From Nocardioides sp. GY 10127 (GTDB taxonomy: Bacteria > Actinomycetota > Actinomycetes > Propionibacteriales > Nocardioidaceae), in assembly GCF_004919085.1 (NCBI RefSeq), contig NZ_STGL01000008.1, forward strand, positions 124,001-188,000: a DNA stretch of 64,000 nt, given 5' to 3'. Both the position numbers and the translations under genes were made by a program. Every line of letters begins with the position of its first letter. The first letter of the stretch is position 1. The notes under the pieces are model-generated. The model made no database searches, was not told where the DNA came from, and worked only from the letters and a program-made list of their open reading frames with translations. This document shows, piece by piece, positions 16,862-24,481 of the stretch.

Positions 16862-17482
16862 ATGGCCCGCCCCACCTCGCCCGTGCTGTCGGTGGAGAAG
16901 ATCGCCCGGGCCGCCCTCGCGCTCGTCGACCGCACCGGCGAGCTCGTCGTGGGGCGGCTCGCCCGCGACCTCGGCGTGAGCGCGTCGTCCCTCTACCACC
17001 ACCTGCCGAGCAAGGCGGCGATCGTCGAGGCGGTGCGGGCCGAGGTGTTCCGCGCCATGCCGCGCCCGCCGGAGGGGGTGCTGGACGGCACGGCCGACCG
17101 CGCCGAGGGCGAGGCGGCCCTGCGCGCGCTGCTGCGGGCCTACCGCGACTGCTTCGCCGCCCACCCGCGCGTGATCGGCCTGCTCACCAGCCACACCGTC
17201 AGCGCGCCCGAGGTGCTGGCGGTCTACGACGACCTCACCGCCACCCTGCTCGCCGCCGGCGTGCGCGAGTCACGCCTGCTCGACGTCGTCACCGTGCTCG
17301 ACAGCTTCGTCATCGGCTCCGCCCTCGACCTCGCGGCGCCCGAGGAGGTGTGGGACGCCGAGCGCGCCGGCCACCCCGCCCTGGCCGCCGCGCTGCGCGC
17401 CGCTCCGCGAGGCCGGCAGCGGGCCGACCTGGCCTTCGACGCCGGTGTCGACCTGCTCGTCGGCGGGCTCGTCCGGGGCTGA
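16862..17482 (+). CDS. TetR-family regulator divergent from agmatine operon
   Basis: 206-residue TetR-type protein with HTH at about residues 10-50 (KIARAALALVDRTG, then LARDLGVSASSLYHHLPSKAAI) and a C-terminal domain of the TetR_C type, rich in Leu and Ala. It is transcribed away from the agmatine-to-putrescine genes across an 90-bp gap with a palindrome, so it most likely senses agmatine, carbamoylputrescine or putrescine (inference). There is no ribosome site; the -10-like element just before the ATG suggests a leaderless message. Confidence 0.85.
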   Translation: MARPTSPVLSVEKIARAALALVDRTGELVVGRLARDLGVSASSLYHHLPSKAAIVEAVRAEVFRAMPRPPEGVLDGTADRAEGEAALRALLRAYRDCFAAHPRVIGLLTSHTVSAPEVLAVYDDLTATLLAAGVRESRLLDVVTVLDSFVIGSALDLAAPEEVWDAERAGHPALAAALRAAPRGRQRADLAFDAGVDLLVGGLVRG

Positions 17483-17565
17483 TCCGGGGCCGATCGGTGT
17501 CGGGCCCGACGGTGGCGCGCCGGCGGGTGCCGGGCGGGTGGATGTCGGGCGGGTGAGTGTTGGGC

Positions 17566-17880
17566 GGTGTCCCAGCAACCTGGCGCGGGGCCCCACACGT
17601 TGCCCAGCCACCGCCGACCCCCACGCCCGGCTACCGGCGGTGCCCCAGCAACCTGCCGCCGGGCCCCACACGTTGCCCAGCCACCGCCCACCCCCACGCC
17701 CGGCCACCGGCGGTGCCCCAGCAACCTCCGGCGGGCCGCCACACGTTGCCCAGCCACCGCCCACCCCCACGCCCGGCTACTAGCGGTGCCCCACCAACCC
17801 CCGGCGGGCAGCCACAGGTTGCCCAGCCACCGCCCACCACCGACGCCGGCCACCAGAGGTGCCCCACCAACCGGGACACG
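17566..17880. repeat. 73-bp tandem repeat, about 4.3 copies
   Basis: The gap 17483-18003 between the TetR and DUF218 genes has no convincing gene other than the mini-ORF at 17963. It contains units starting at about 17566, 17639, 17712 and 17785 plus a partial fifth copy from 17858. Every copy contains a GTTGCCCAGCCACCGCC-like core at exactly 73-bp spacing (17599, 17672, 17745, with a one-base variant at 17818). Copies 1-3 are most alike and copy 4 is diverged. There is no spacer diversity, so it is not CRISPR. Open frames through the array on both strands are a by-product of composition. Confidence 0.85.
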
Positions 17881-17962
17881 GCATCAGTCGGTTGCCAGCA
17901 CACCGCTCCCCCCGGCGCCCGGCGGTGCCAGACTGAGCCGGTCCCGAGGAGAGGAGCCACCG

Positions 17963-18007
17963 GTGCCTGCACGCCCGCGTTCGGCGACCCACTCGGGCAC
18001 GTCGTGA
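17963..18007 (+). CDS. Possible 14-codon leader ORF coupled to DUF218 gene
   Basis: A GTG-started 14-residue frame with a very strong GAGGAGAGGAG site (17946-17956), 6 bases upstream, ends in TGA at 18005-18007. That stop overlaps the GTG start of the DUF218 gene (GTGA at 18004-18007). The DUF218 start has no ribosome site of its own. This looks like a short upstream ORF that feeds ribosomes to the main gene. The alternative is a single-base sequence or assembly error that split a longer N-terminus. Confidence 0.45.
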   Translation: MPARPRSATHSGTS

Positions 18008-18735
18008 GCGCCGACGCAGGTCGGCCCGGCCCGACCGAGCCCCGGCGTACCGAGGACCCGGCGGACGCGGCCGACCTCGACCTCGTCGCCCGCTGGCTCG
18101 CCCTGCACGACCCGGAGCCCGCCGACGGCCTCGACGTCCTCCTGCTCTTCGGCGGCTCCCTGCCCAGCGCGTGGGACGAGGCGGCCGCCCGGGTGCTGGC
18201 CGGCCGGGTCGGCGCCCTCGTGCTGGTCGGCGGGGCGGGGCACACCACCGACGCGCTGCGGCGGGTGCTCGGCGTCGAGGACCCCACCCGCACCGAGGCC
18301 TCGCTCATGGCCGAGCACCTGGCCCGCGAGCACGGGATCGTCGACGTCGTCCTGGAGGACGCCTCCACCCACTGCGGCAACAACATCACGCTCGCCCGCG
18401 ACCTGCTCGACTCCCTCGACCTGCGCCCGGGCACGGTCGGGCTCACCCAGGAGCCGACGATGCAGCGCCGGATGGACGCGGTGTTCCGGGCCGAGTGGTC
18501 GCCCCGGGGCGTCCGGCCCGTCAACCTGCCCGGCCCCGACGCCCGCCACGCGTGGCCGCCCGGCCGGTGGGAGCGGCTGGTGCTGGGCGAGGTGCCCCGG
18601 CTGCGCGACGACGAGGACGGCTACGGCCCGCGCGGGCGCGGGTTCCTGGCCCACGTGGACGTGCCGGACGACGTGGCCGCGGCGCACGACCGCCTCCTGG
18701 CCCGCCACCCGGACTGGGCGCGGCCCCAACCTTGA
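18004..18735 (+). CDS. DUF218/YdcF-like protein
   Basis: 243-residue protein resembling the YdcF/ElyC (DUF218) family. It has [19 protein letters not shown], then [26 protein letters not shown] and [12 protein letters not shown], equivalent to the family pattern of a glycine-rich strand end, an SGG-like turn, a SEA/TEA helix and an E-x-x-S-x-x-T-x-x-N segment. E. coli YdcF binds S-adenosylmethionine and ElyC affects envelope biogenesis. Unlike ElyC it has no membrane segment, so it is probably cytosolic. GTG 18004 is the only usable in-frame start between the tandem repeats and the conserved core. Confidence 0.65.
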   Translation: MSADAGRPGPTEPRRTEDPADAADLDLVARWLALHDPEPADGLDVLLLFGGSLPSAWDEAAARVLAGRVGALVLVGGAGHTTDALRRVLGVEDPTRTEASLMAEHLAREHGIVDVVLEDASTHCGNNITLARDLLDSLDLRPGTVGLTQEPTMQRRMDAVFRAEWSPRGVRPVNLPGPDARHAWPPGRWERLVLGEVPRLRDDEDGYGPRGRGFLAHVDVPDDVAAAHDRLLARHPDWARPQP

Positions 18736-18818
18736 GGCCGGGCCGCGAGAGACAGCCCTGAGACACAGCCGGAGACCCGGGCGTGGTGCGCCGAGCCCGC
18801 ACGAGCAAGGCTGGACGC

Positions 18819-19772
18819 ATGACCAGCTCCCCTGACCCCGCCACCCCGGCTCCCACCAGCACCCCGGCCAGCACCCACCCCACCGGCTACGCCACCGGCC
18901 GCCTGGGCGACAAGACCGTCCACCGGGTCGGCCTGGGCGCCATGCAGCTCGCCGGCCCGGGCGTCTTCGGTCCCCACGCCGACCCCGAGCGCTGCCGCAC
19001 CGTGCTCCGCCGCGCCGTCGAGCTCGGCGTCGACCACGTCGACACCTCGCAGTTCTACGGTCCGGACGTCGTGAACGAGCTGATCCGCGAGGCGCTGCAC
19101 CCCTACCCCGAGCAGCTGCGTCTGGTCACGAAGGTCGGCGCGACCCGCGACGACCGCGGCGGCTGGCTGCCCGCCGGACGCCCCGAGCAGCTCAGGGCCC
19201 AGGTCGAGGACAACCTCCGCACCCTGGACGTCGAGCGGATGGACCTCGTGAACCTCCGCCGCTACGAGCGGGACGCCCCGGGCACCGACGCGGCGCCGCT
19301 CGAGGAGCAGCTCGGCGCGCTGGCCGACCTGCGCACGGAGGGCAAGCTCGACCTCATCGGCGTCTCGTCGGTGCACGCCGAGACCGTGCGGACCGCCCTC
19401 GAGAGCGTCGGCATCGGCGAGGTGCAGAACCCCTACTCGCTGCTGGACCGCGCCGACGAGGAGGTCCTGGACCTCTGTCGTGCCCACGGGGTCGCCTACG
19501 TGCCCTACTTCCCGCTGGGCTCCGCGTTCACCGGTGGGCCGGCGGCGCTCGCCGCCGACGAGCACGTGGCCTCGGTGGCGGCGCGGCACGGTGTCAGCGC
19601 CACCCGGGTCGCGCTCGCGTGGCTGCTGGCGCGCTACGAGAACCTGCTGCTCATCCCCGGGACGAGCTCGCCGGAGCACCTCGAGGAGAACCTCGCCGTG
19701 CTGGACGTCGTCCTGGACGCCGACGACCTGGCGGAGCTGGACCTGGTGGAGCCCCGGCCGGTCGGGCACTGA
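18819..19772 (+). CDS. Aldo/keto reductase
   Basis: 317-residue (beta/alpha)8 oxidoreductase of the AKR superfamily. It starts with the GLGAMQLAGPGVFG segment and continues with HVDTSQFYG (catalytic Asp and Tyr), LVTKVG (catalytic Lys), the NPYSLLDR region and the NADPH-phosphate segment IPGTSSPEHLEENL. The usual catalytic His is replaced: MDLVNLRRYE instead of the DLxxxH form, as in several actinobacterial AKRs of unknown substrate. ATG 18819 is preferred (AAGG upstream, residues before it not conserved), with GTG/ATG at 18783 as a weaker choice. Confidence 0.85.
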   Translation: MTSSPDPATPAPTSTPASTHPTGYATGRLGDKTVHRVGLGAMQLAGPGVFGPHADPERCRTVLRRAVELGVDHVDTSQFYGPDVVNELIREALHPYPEQLRLVTKVGATRDDRGGWLPAGRPEQLRAQVEDNLRTLDVERMDLVNLRRYERDAPGTDAAPLEEQLGALADLRTEGKLDLIGVSSVHAETVRTALESVGIGEVQNPYSLLDRADEEVLDLCRAHGVAYVPYFPLGSAFTGGPAALAADEHVASVAARHGVSATRVALAWLLARYENLLLIPGTSSPEHLEENLAVLDVVLDADDLAELDLVEPRPVGH

Positions 19773-19784
19773 CCGGTCGGCCAC

Positions 19785-19816
19785 TGACCCCGTCGGGCGC
19801 TGACCCCGTCGGGCGC
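19785..19816. repeat. Perfect 16-bp tandem duplication
   Basis: TGACCCCGTCGGGCGC occurs twice back to back (19785-19800, 19801-19816) in the short gap between two convergent genes, with a diverged third partial copy just before. No function is evident. Confidence 0.6.
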
Positions 19817-19846
19817 TGGCCAGAGCGGGGGGCGGCGCGGTCGGGC

Positions 19847-20425
19847 TCAGCCGTCGGAGGCGTCCGGGTCCTCGGACAGGACGCGGTAGACCTCGCGGCG
19901 GGCCCGGTCGAGCAGCACGCGCACGGCCTCCTGCTGGGCGGTCGTGCCGTGCCGGCCGACCTCCCGGACGGCGCCGTGGAGCCGGTCGAGCTCGGCGCCC
20001 AGGTCGGGGCCGCTGTGCGCGAACGCGGCGAACGGGTCCTCGCCGGACTCGGCGAGCTGCTCGGCGGCCGTCCGCCCGGCGGGCGTGAGCGCCACCGTCT
20101 TGCGGCCGGACTCCGACGTCACCTCGGCCAGGCCGTCGGCCTCGAGGCCGCCGATGGTCGGGTAGACGACCCCGGGGCTCGGCTTCCAGGCGCCGTCCGT
20201 GCGCTCGGCGGCCGCCTGCATGAGCTGGTAGCCGTGCATCGGCTCCTCGAGGAGGAGCAGGAGCAGGGCGGCGCGGACGTCGCCGCGCGAGGCCCGGCCC
20301 CGGCGCCCGCCGCCGCGGCCGCCGCGGCGCGGGTGCTCGGCGTGGCCCGGGTGTCCCGCGTGATCGGGGCGCTCAGGGCGATCCGGGCGCTCGGGGCGCT
20401 CGCGTCGCCCGTCCTCGTCACGCAT
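19847..20425 (-). CDS. PadR-family regulator with His-rich N-terminus, YqjI-like
   Basis: 192-residue PadR regulator. The winged helix (about 47-120) has GDVRAALLLLLLEEPMHGYQL, PSPGVVYPTIGGLEADGL and RKTVALTPAG. Before it is an Arg/Glu/Pro/Gly-rich segment with four histidines at i+3 spacing (His22, 25, 28, 31). E. coli YqjI has the same plan, a metal-binding His-rich N-terminus before a PadR domain, and represses the ferric reductase gene yqjH in response to nickel. Here too the neighbour, upstream on the same strand, is a siderophore-interacting reductase. The C-terminal helical region (141-183) pairs with a related segment in that reductase. Start ATG 20425 is inferred; no strong ribosome site is seen. 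Confidence 0.82.
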   Translation of the reverse strand: MRDEDGRRERPERPDRPERPDHAGHPGHAEHPRRGGRGGGRRGRASRGDVRAALLLLLLEEPMHGYQLMQAAAERTDGAWKPSPGVVYPTIGGLEADGLAEVTSESGRKTVALTPAGRTAAEQLAESGEDPFAAFAHSGPDLGAELDRLHGAVREVGRHGTTAQQEAVRVLLDRARREVYRVLSEDPDASDG

Positions 20426-20561
20426 GCGCTCACCCCGTCCTCGCCCGGCACCTGCCGGCGGTTCGTCCGACGGGCCGGACGATACCCGCCGCCCCGTCGC
20501 GTCGGCGGCGCCGCGGGGGCGGCCGGAGCCGGCCCCCCGCGGGCCCTGGGCGGGGCCGGGC

Positions 20562-21998
20562 TCAGCGGCCGCGGCCGCCACCGCGTCCACCCTCGACGTC
20601 GTTCTCGCGCTTCCAGTCCCGGAAGCCCTCCTCCGTGCGGCCCTGGCGCCAGTAGCCGGAGATCGACAGGTCGCCCCGGTCGAGGCCCCGCTCGCCCACG
20701 AGGTACGGGCGCAGGCCCTGCATGGTAGTCGCGGCCTCGCCGTGGACGAAGGCGCTGACCCGACCGGCCGGCCACTCGAGCGCGGCGACGGCCGCCACGA
20801 GGTCGCCCCCGGAGGCCCGGTGCACGTAGGTCACCTCGACCCCGTCGGGGAGGCCCTGCGGGAGCGCAGCGCCGGCGGAGAGGTCGGGCTCGTGCTCGGC
20901 GTCCTCGACGAGGAGGACGACCTGGGCACGCGCGCCGGCCGGGAGAGCGTCGATGGCGGAGAGGACCGCGGGCATCGCGGCCTCGTCGCCGACGAGCAGG
21001 TGCCAGTCCGCGTCGGCGTCCGGGCGGTACTTGCCGCCGGGGCCCTTCGCGAGCAGCGTGTCGCCCGGCGCGGCGGCGGCGGCCCACGGACCGGCCACGC
21101 CCTCGTCGCCGTGCAGCACGAAGTCGATGGCCAGGGTGCCGGCCGCGACGTCGGGGAACAGGGCGGTGTAGGTGCGCACGACCGGCATCTCCTCCGGGGG
21201 GACGGTGCCGCGGGCGGCGCGCAGGTCCAGGTCCGCGAAGCGGGAGACGTCCCCGCCGTCGGGGGCGAACACGAGCTTCACGTAGCGGTCCGTCGTGTCG
21301 CTCCCGGCGAAGGCCGAGAGGTCGTCGCTGTGGAACCAGACGCGGCGCAGGCCCGGCACCGGGGACTCCGTGCGCGTGACCGTGAGCAGCGTCGAGCCGC
21401 CGCGGCCCTTGCCGCCGCGCCCGCCGCGCTCACCGCGGCCCTCACCGCGCTCACCACGCTCGGGGCGGTCGCCGCGCTCGGGGCGGTCGCCGCGCTCGGG
21501 CCGGTCGCCGCGCTCGGGGCGACCCTCACGGCCGCGGGGGCCCGGGCCCTCCGGAGGTGCGGGGGGTGCGGCCAGGTCCGTGACCTCCATGGCCAGGACG
21601 CCGTGCAGCGCCCGGCGGGTCTCCGCGAGCCGGGCCAGCGCGGCCTCGCGCTGCGCGTCGCTGCCGCCGCGGCCGATCTGGCGGACGAGCGCGTGGAGCT
21701 CGGCGAGCTCCTCGCGCAGGGCGCCGCCGGACTCGCCGCCCGGGCCGCGTCCGCGCTCACCGCGCTCACCGCGCTCACCGCGCTCACCGCGGCCGCCGCG
21801 TCCCTTGCCGGGCCGGCCCTCACGGCCCTCACGGCCGTCCTTGCCCGGCTTGCCGCCGCGTCGGCCCTCGGGCCCGCGGCCGCCACCGCGGCGTCCTTCT
21901 CCTCGTCGTGCGTCGTCGCTCCCCTCCGGCCCGCGGCCGGTACGGGGAGCAGTGGTCTCAGTGGTTCCGGGAACATCCCGGTCGATGTCGTCAGTCAT
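20562..21998 (-). CDS. Siderophore-interacting ferric reductase with unusual N-terminal extension
   Basis: 478-residue FAD-dependent reductase of the siderophore-interacting protein family, expected to reduce ferric chelates with NAD(P)H in the cytoplasm. The core (about 201-470) has the FAD signature RTYTALF (275-281), a GDEAAMPA cofactor-site motif (337-344) and the family ending SGYWRQGRTEEGF. Typical members are ~270 residues; this one carries ~200 more: a Gly/Arg/Glu-rich segment (21-90, with GER triplets), a helical block (92-135) alignable without gaps to the C-terminus of the adjacent PadR protein, and RPERGD hexapeptide repeats (160-183). The start follows GAGGAGAG. It probably forms an operon with the PadR gene, which is 136 bp downstream. 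Confidence 0.85.
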   Translation of the reverse strand: MTDDIDRDVPGTTETTAPRTGRGPEGSDDARRGEGRRGGGRGPEGRRGGKPGKDGREGREGRPGKGRGGRGERGERGERGERGRGPGGESGGALREELAELHALVRQIGRGGSDAQREAALARLAETRRALHGVLAMEVTDLAAPPAPPEGPGPRGREGRPERGDRPERGDRPERGDRPERGERGEGRGERGGRGGKGRGGSTLLTVTRTESPVPGLRRVWFHSDDLSAFAGSDTTDRYVKLVFAPDGGDVSRFADLDLRAARGTVPPEEMPVVRTYTALFPDVAAGTLAIDFVLHGDEGVAGPWAAAAAPGDTLLAKGPGGKYRPDADADWHLLVGDEAAMPAVLSAIDALPAGARAQVVLLVEDAEHEPDLSAGAALPQGLPDGVEVTYVHRASGGDLVAAVAALEWPAGRVSAFVHGEAATTMQGLRPYLVGERGLDRGDLSISGYWRQGRTEEGFRDWKRENDVEGGRGGGRGR

Positions 21999-22006
21999 GT
22001 GACTCT

Positions 22007-22045
22007 CCTCTATCTCGATGCGTCGAAGATATATCGCGATAGAGG
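22007..22045. promoter_or_regulatory. Candidate PadR/YqjI-type operator
   Basis: Imperfect inverted repeat with 13-bp arms, CCTCTATCTCGAT (22007-22019) and ATCGCGATAGAGG (22033-22045), one mismatch, 13-base spacer, directly upstream of the reductase start. It contains the perfect palindrome TATCGCGATA (22032-22041). TATC...GATA-type sites in an AT-rich spot are what PadR/YqjI regulators bind. The ribosome site of the reductase overlaps the left arm. Confidence 0.65.
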
Positions 22046-22182
22046 ATCGAGCAAGTACCGGGACGCAGCCGCGCCCCCGACCACGGAGCAGGTCGGGGGC
22101 GCGGGCCGTCCTCGGTGACAGGGGCGGACGGGACCCCACCCCGCCGGCCCGGGGCGAGCCGGGCCGACGGAGAGCTGTGGGA

Positions 22183-24297
22183 TCAGGGCGTCGGGGCGGC
22201 GACGACCTTGACGTTCACCGTGCCGACGCCCTCCTCGCTGTCGTCGGTCGTGGACGTGGCGATCACCGCGAAGGTGGTGGCCGTCTCGTCCTCGCCGATG
22301 GTGAGGAGCCCGTTCTCGTCGATGGTCGTGTCGGGGCTCTGCGCGTTCAGCAGGCTCCAGGTCACGTCCTCGTCGGCGGTGAACTGCTGGCTCGCGCCGA
22401 CCTCGACCTCGTACTCGAACTTGCCCGTGTAGGGCTGGATGTCGACGCCGGTCCAGCCGACGGCGATGGCCGGCTGCCACGCCCACTTCTCCTGGACGAC
22501 CCAGGTGGTGCCGGTGGGCAGGATGTAGCCGGGCTCGACCTCGAGGCCGGAGGTCAGCTGCGGCTGCAGCAGCCCACCGCCGCTGTAGGACTTGGTGAAC
22601 GTGACGGTGTCGCCGTCCACCGTCTTGTCCTCGGTCTGGTTGCGGCGGGTCGTCGTGTAGACCGAGTTCTCGATGAGCTGGATGTTCCGCTCGTCGGCCC
22701 CCGAGGCGTCGTAGGTCTTCGCGGCGGTCTGGTCGGTCACGAGCGAGCCGACGCCGTCGCCGTCCTCGGCGTAGTAGTAGGTCGTGTCGTCCTGCACCAC
22801 GCTCAGCGTGTAGGTCGCCGCGGTGGTGACCTGCGTGGGGTCGGTGAGGTTCGCCAGGCCGTAGAAGGAGTAGGCGACGACGGTGCCGTCGACGGTCGTG
22901 CCGCCGCCACCCTGCTGGGCCTCGTAGGCGTAGACGCTGCCGATGTCGTAGGTCTTGCTGACCGCGGTGCTGCCGACGGCGGCACCGTCGACCGAGACGG
23001 TCATCGTCGAGTAGACGGGGACGAACGCCCAGTTGTGGTAGAGGATCGCGATCTGCGACTCGCCGCCGGTGCCCTGGACCTCGAAGTCGGTGCCCGGCAC
23101 GAGGGTCAGGCTGTCGCCCTCCTCGCTGTGCAGGGTGATCTCGACGTCGTCGGCGGTGAGGCCGGAGCCGTCCACCCCCGTCGGCCAGGTGACGTAGACG
23201 TCGTCGGCCAGGGAGTCGGCCAGGTTCGGCTCGTCGCCATCGCCGACCCAGGTGAGCTTCGGCTTCGCACCCGGCGCAGGGGCGCTGCCGGTCTTGTCCG
23301 CGAGCGTCGCCCACTCCGGGGTGACGGTCGTGCCGTCGCCGTACAGGCCGGTGGCGTCGGCGGTGTAGTTGTAGCCGTAGATGTAGACGTGGGCACCGAA
23401 GTCGTGGCTGGCCACCGGGAGACCGCGGTAGGTCAGGCCGCTGACCTCGAGGTTGTAGTAGTAGTTGCCCTGACCGTCGCCGCCCAGGCAGCTCCACTCG
23501 CGACCACTGTTGACGTCCGAGGTCAGGTAGCCCTGGGTGTCCATCTCCAGGTCGCCCGCCGAGAGCTCGTACGTGGAGGTCCCGTCGACGAAGTCGGGCA
23601 GGTCGGTGGCCTCGAAGTCGTACTCCTCCGGGTAGTACCCGTCGCCGTCCACCAGCGCCACCGAGGCGCCGGAGGTCCCGATCTCCGAGTCGTCGAGCCC
23701 GGGCAGGTGCAGGCTGATGGCGGCCTGGCTGTCGTCGCCGTAGTGGACGACCTCGCCGAAGGCCTGCTTCAGCGTGCTCTTGCCGTGAGTGTAGGCCGTG
23801 CCGTACAGGCTCGAGTCCACCGTCAGCTTCGGCAGCACGATGCGACCGACCTTCTTGGTGGTCGCCTTGGACGACCCCTTCCCGGTCTTGAGCGCCCCGG
23901 CCGGCGTCCGGACGTCCAGCGCCCGCGAGCCGTTGGCGGTGAACCCGTCGATCCTGCCCGCGTGGAGCTTGACGACCAGCGTCGAGCGGTCCTTCGACAG
24001 GTGCGCGACCGCGACACCCTCGGTGTCGGTGAAGGCCGGGCGGCCGTCCGGCAGCCTGAACCACGAGGTCACGTCACCGGCGGAGGACGCCTTCCACAGC
24101 CGCTTGCCGGTGGCGTTCAGCCGCAGGGTGTAGGTGGCGGCGTGGTCCAGCCGCAGGGAGGCGCCGCCCTGGACCGAGAAGGCCGAGGGCGTGGACGCGG
24201 GGGCGGCCGTGGCCCCGGTGGTGGCGAGGCCGCCGACGGCCAGCGCACTGAGCGCGAGCGCACCGCCGGCCACGAGTGCCTGGGCTGATCTGATCAC
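22183..24297 (-). CDS. Large secreted protein of unknown function with C-terminal Ig-like domain
   Basis: 704-residue exported protein: an N-terminal Sec signal (MIRSAQALVAGGALALSALA, likely cleaved near AAPAS), then a long Thr/Asp/Tyr-rich beta-type region without enzyme motifs that I recognise. It has several TAATYTLSV/VAYSFYG-like strands and aromatic-rich stretches (GYYPEEYDFE, YYYNLEVSG, YIYGYNYTADATGLYGDG). The last ~70 residues (EYEVEVGASQQFTADEDVTW, then GLLTIGEDETATTFAVIATS) resemble a bacterial Ig-like (BIG2) domain. No lipobox, LPXTG or C-terminal membrane anchor is visible. GTG start with GGAGGAA. It is divergent from a ROK regulator, hinting at control by a sugar-type signal. Confidence 0.6.
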   Translation of the reverse strand: MIRSAQALVAGGALALSALAVGGLATTGATAAPASTPSAFSVQGGASLRLDHAATYTLRLNATGKRLWKASSAGDVTSWFRLPDGRPAFTDTEGVAVAHLSKDRSTLVVKLHAGRIDGFTANGSRALDVRTPAGALKTGKGSSKATTKKVGRIVLPKLTVDSSLYGTAYTHGKSTLKQAFGEVVHYGDDSQAAISLHLPGLDDSEIGTSGASVALVDGDGYYPEEYDFEATDLPDFVDGTSTYELSAGDLEMDTQGYLTSDVNSGREWSCLGGDGQGNYYYNLEVSGLTYRGLPVASHDFGAHVYIYGYNYTADATGLYGDGTTVTPEWATLADKTGSAPAPGAKPKLTWVGDGDEPNLADSLADDVYVTWPTGVDGSGLTADDVEITLHSEEGDSLTLVPGTDFEVQGTGGESQIAILYHNWAFVPVYSTMTVSVDGAAVGSTAVSKTYDIGSVYAYEAQQGGGGTTVDGTVVAYSFYGLANLTDPTQVTTAATYTLSVVQDDTTYYYAEDGDGVGSLVTDQTAAKTYDASGADERNIQLIENSVYTTTRRNQTEDKTVDGDTVTFTKSYSGGGLLQPQLTSGLEVEPGYILPTGTTWVVQEKWAWQPAIAVGWTGVDIQPYTGKFEYEVEVGASQQFTADEDVTWSLLNAQSPDTTIDENGLLTIGEDETATTFAVIATSTTDDSEEGVGTVNVKVVAAPTP

Positions 24298-24368
24298 GGT
24301 TCCTCCGTCCGGCCCGGAGCACTTCTGCCTGAGTTCGGGCCTTAAACACTGCTGAAAGGTGGCTTAGA

Positions 24369-24382
24369 GTGAGCGCGCTCAC
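24369..24382. promoter_or_regulatory. 14-bp perfect palindrome between secreted protein and ROK regulator
   Basis: GTGAGCGCGCTCAC is perfectly palindromic and lies in the 184-bp divergent gap (24298-24481), which is locally AT-rich (GGATTTTGCGCGTCAATAG just after it). It resembles LacI/GalR-type sites, but the only adjacent regulator is ROK-type. It is a candidate operator for either gene. Confidence 0.5.
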
Positions 24383-24481
24383 AGTAGGAGGGTGGATTTT
24401 GCGCGTCAATAGAACTCTTGAACACAGTTACTTCACAGGAGACCTTCCCGAGAGCGCCGCGGCGCGCAGGACGGCCTCCCT

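Noticed and set aside
17267..17853. Proline- and glycine-rich frames across the 73-bp repeat
   Set aside because: Frames stay open on both strands only because the repeat lacks stops; they show no start or ribosome site and no family.
17566..17880. Possible CRISPR array
   Set aside because: Units are tandem at 73 bp with no unique spacers and there are no cas genes.
20562..21998. Collagen-like protein because of GER triplets
   Set aside because: Only a few G-x-y triplets, followed by a clear siderophore-interacting reductase core.
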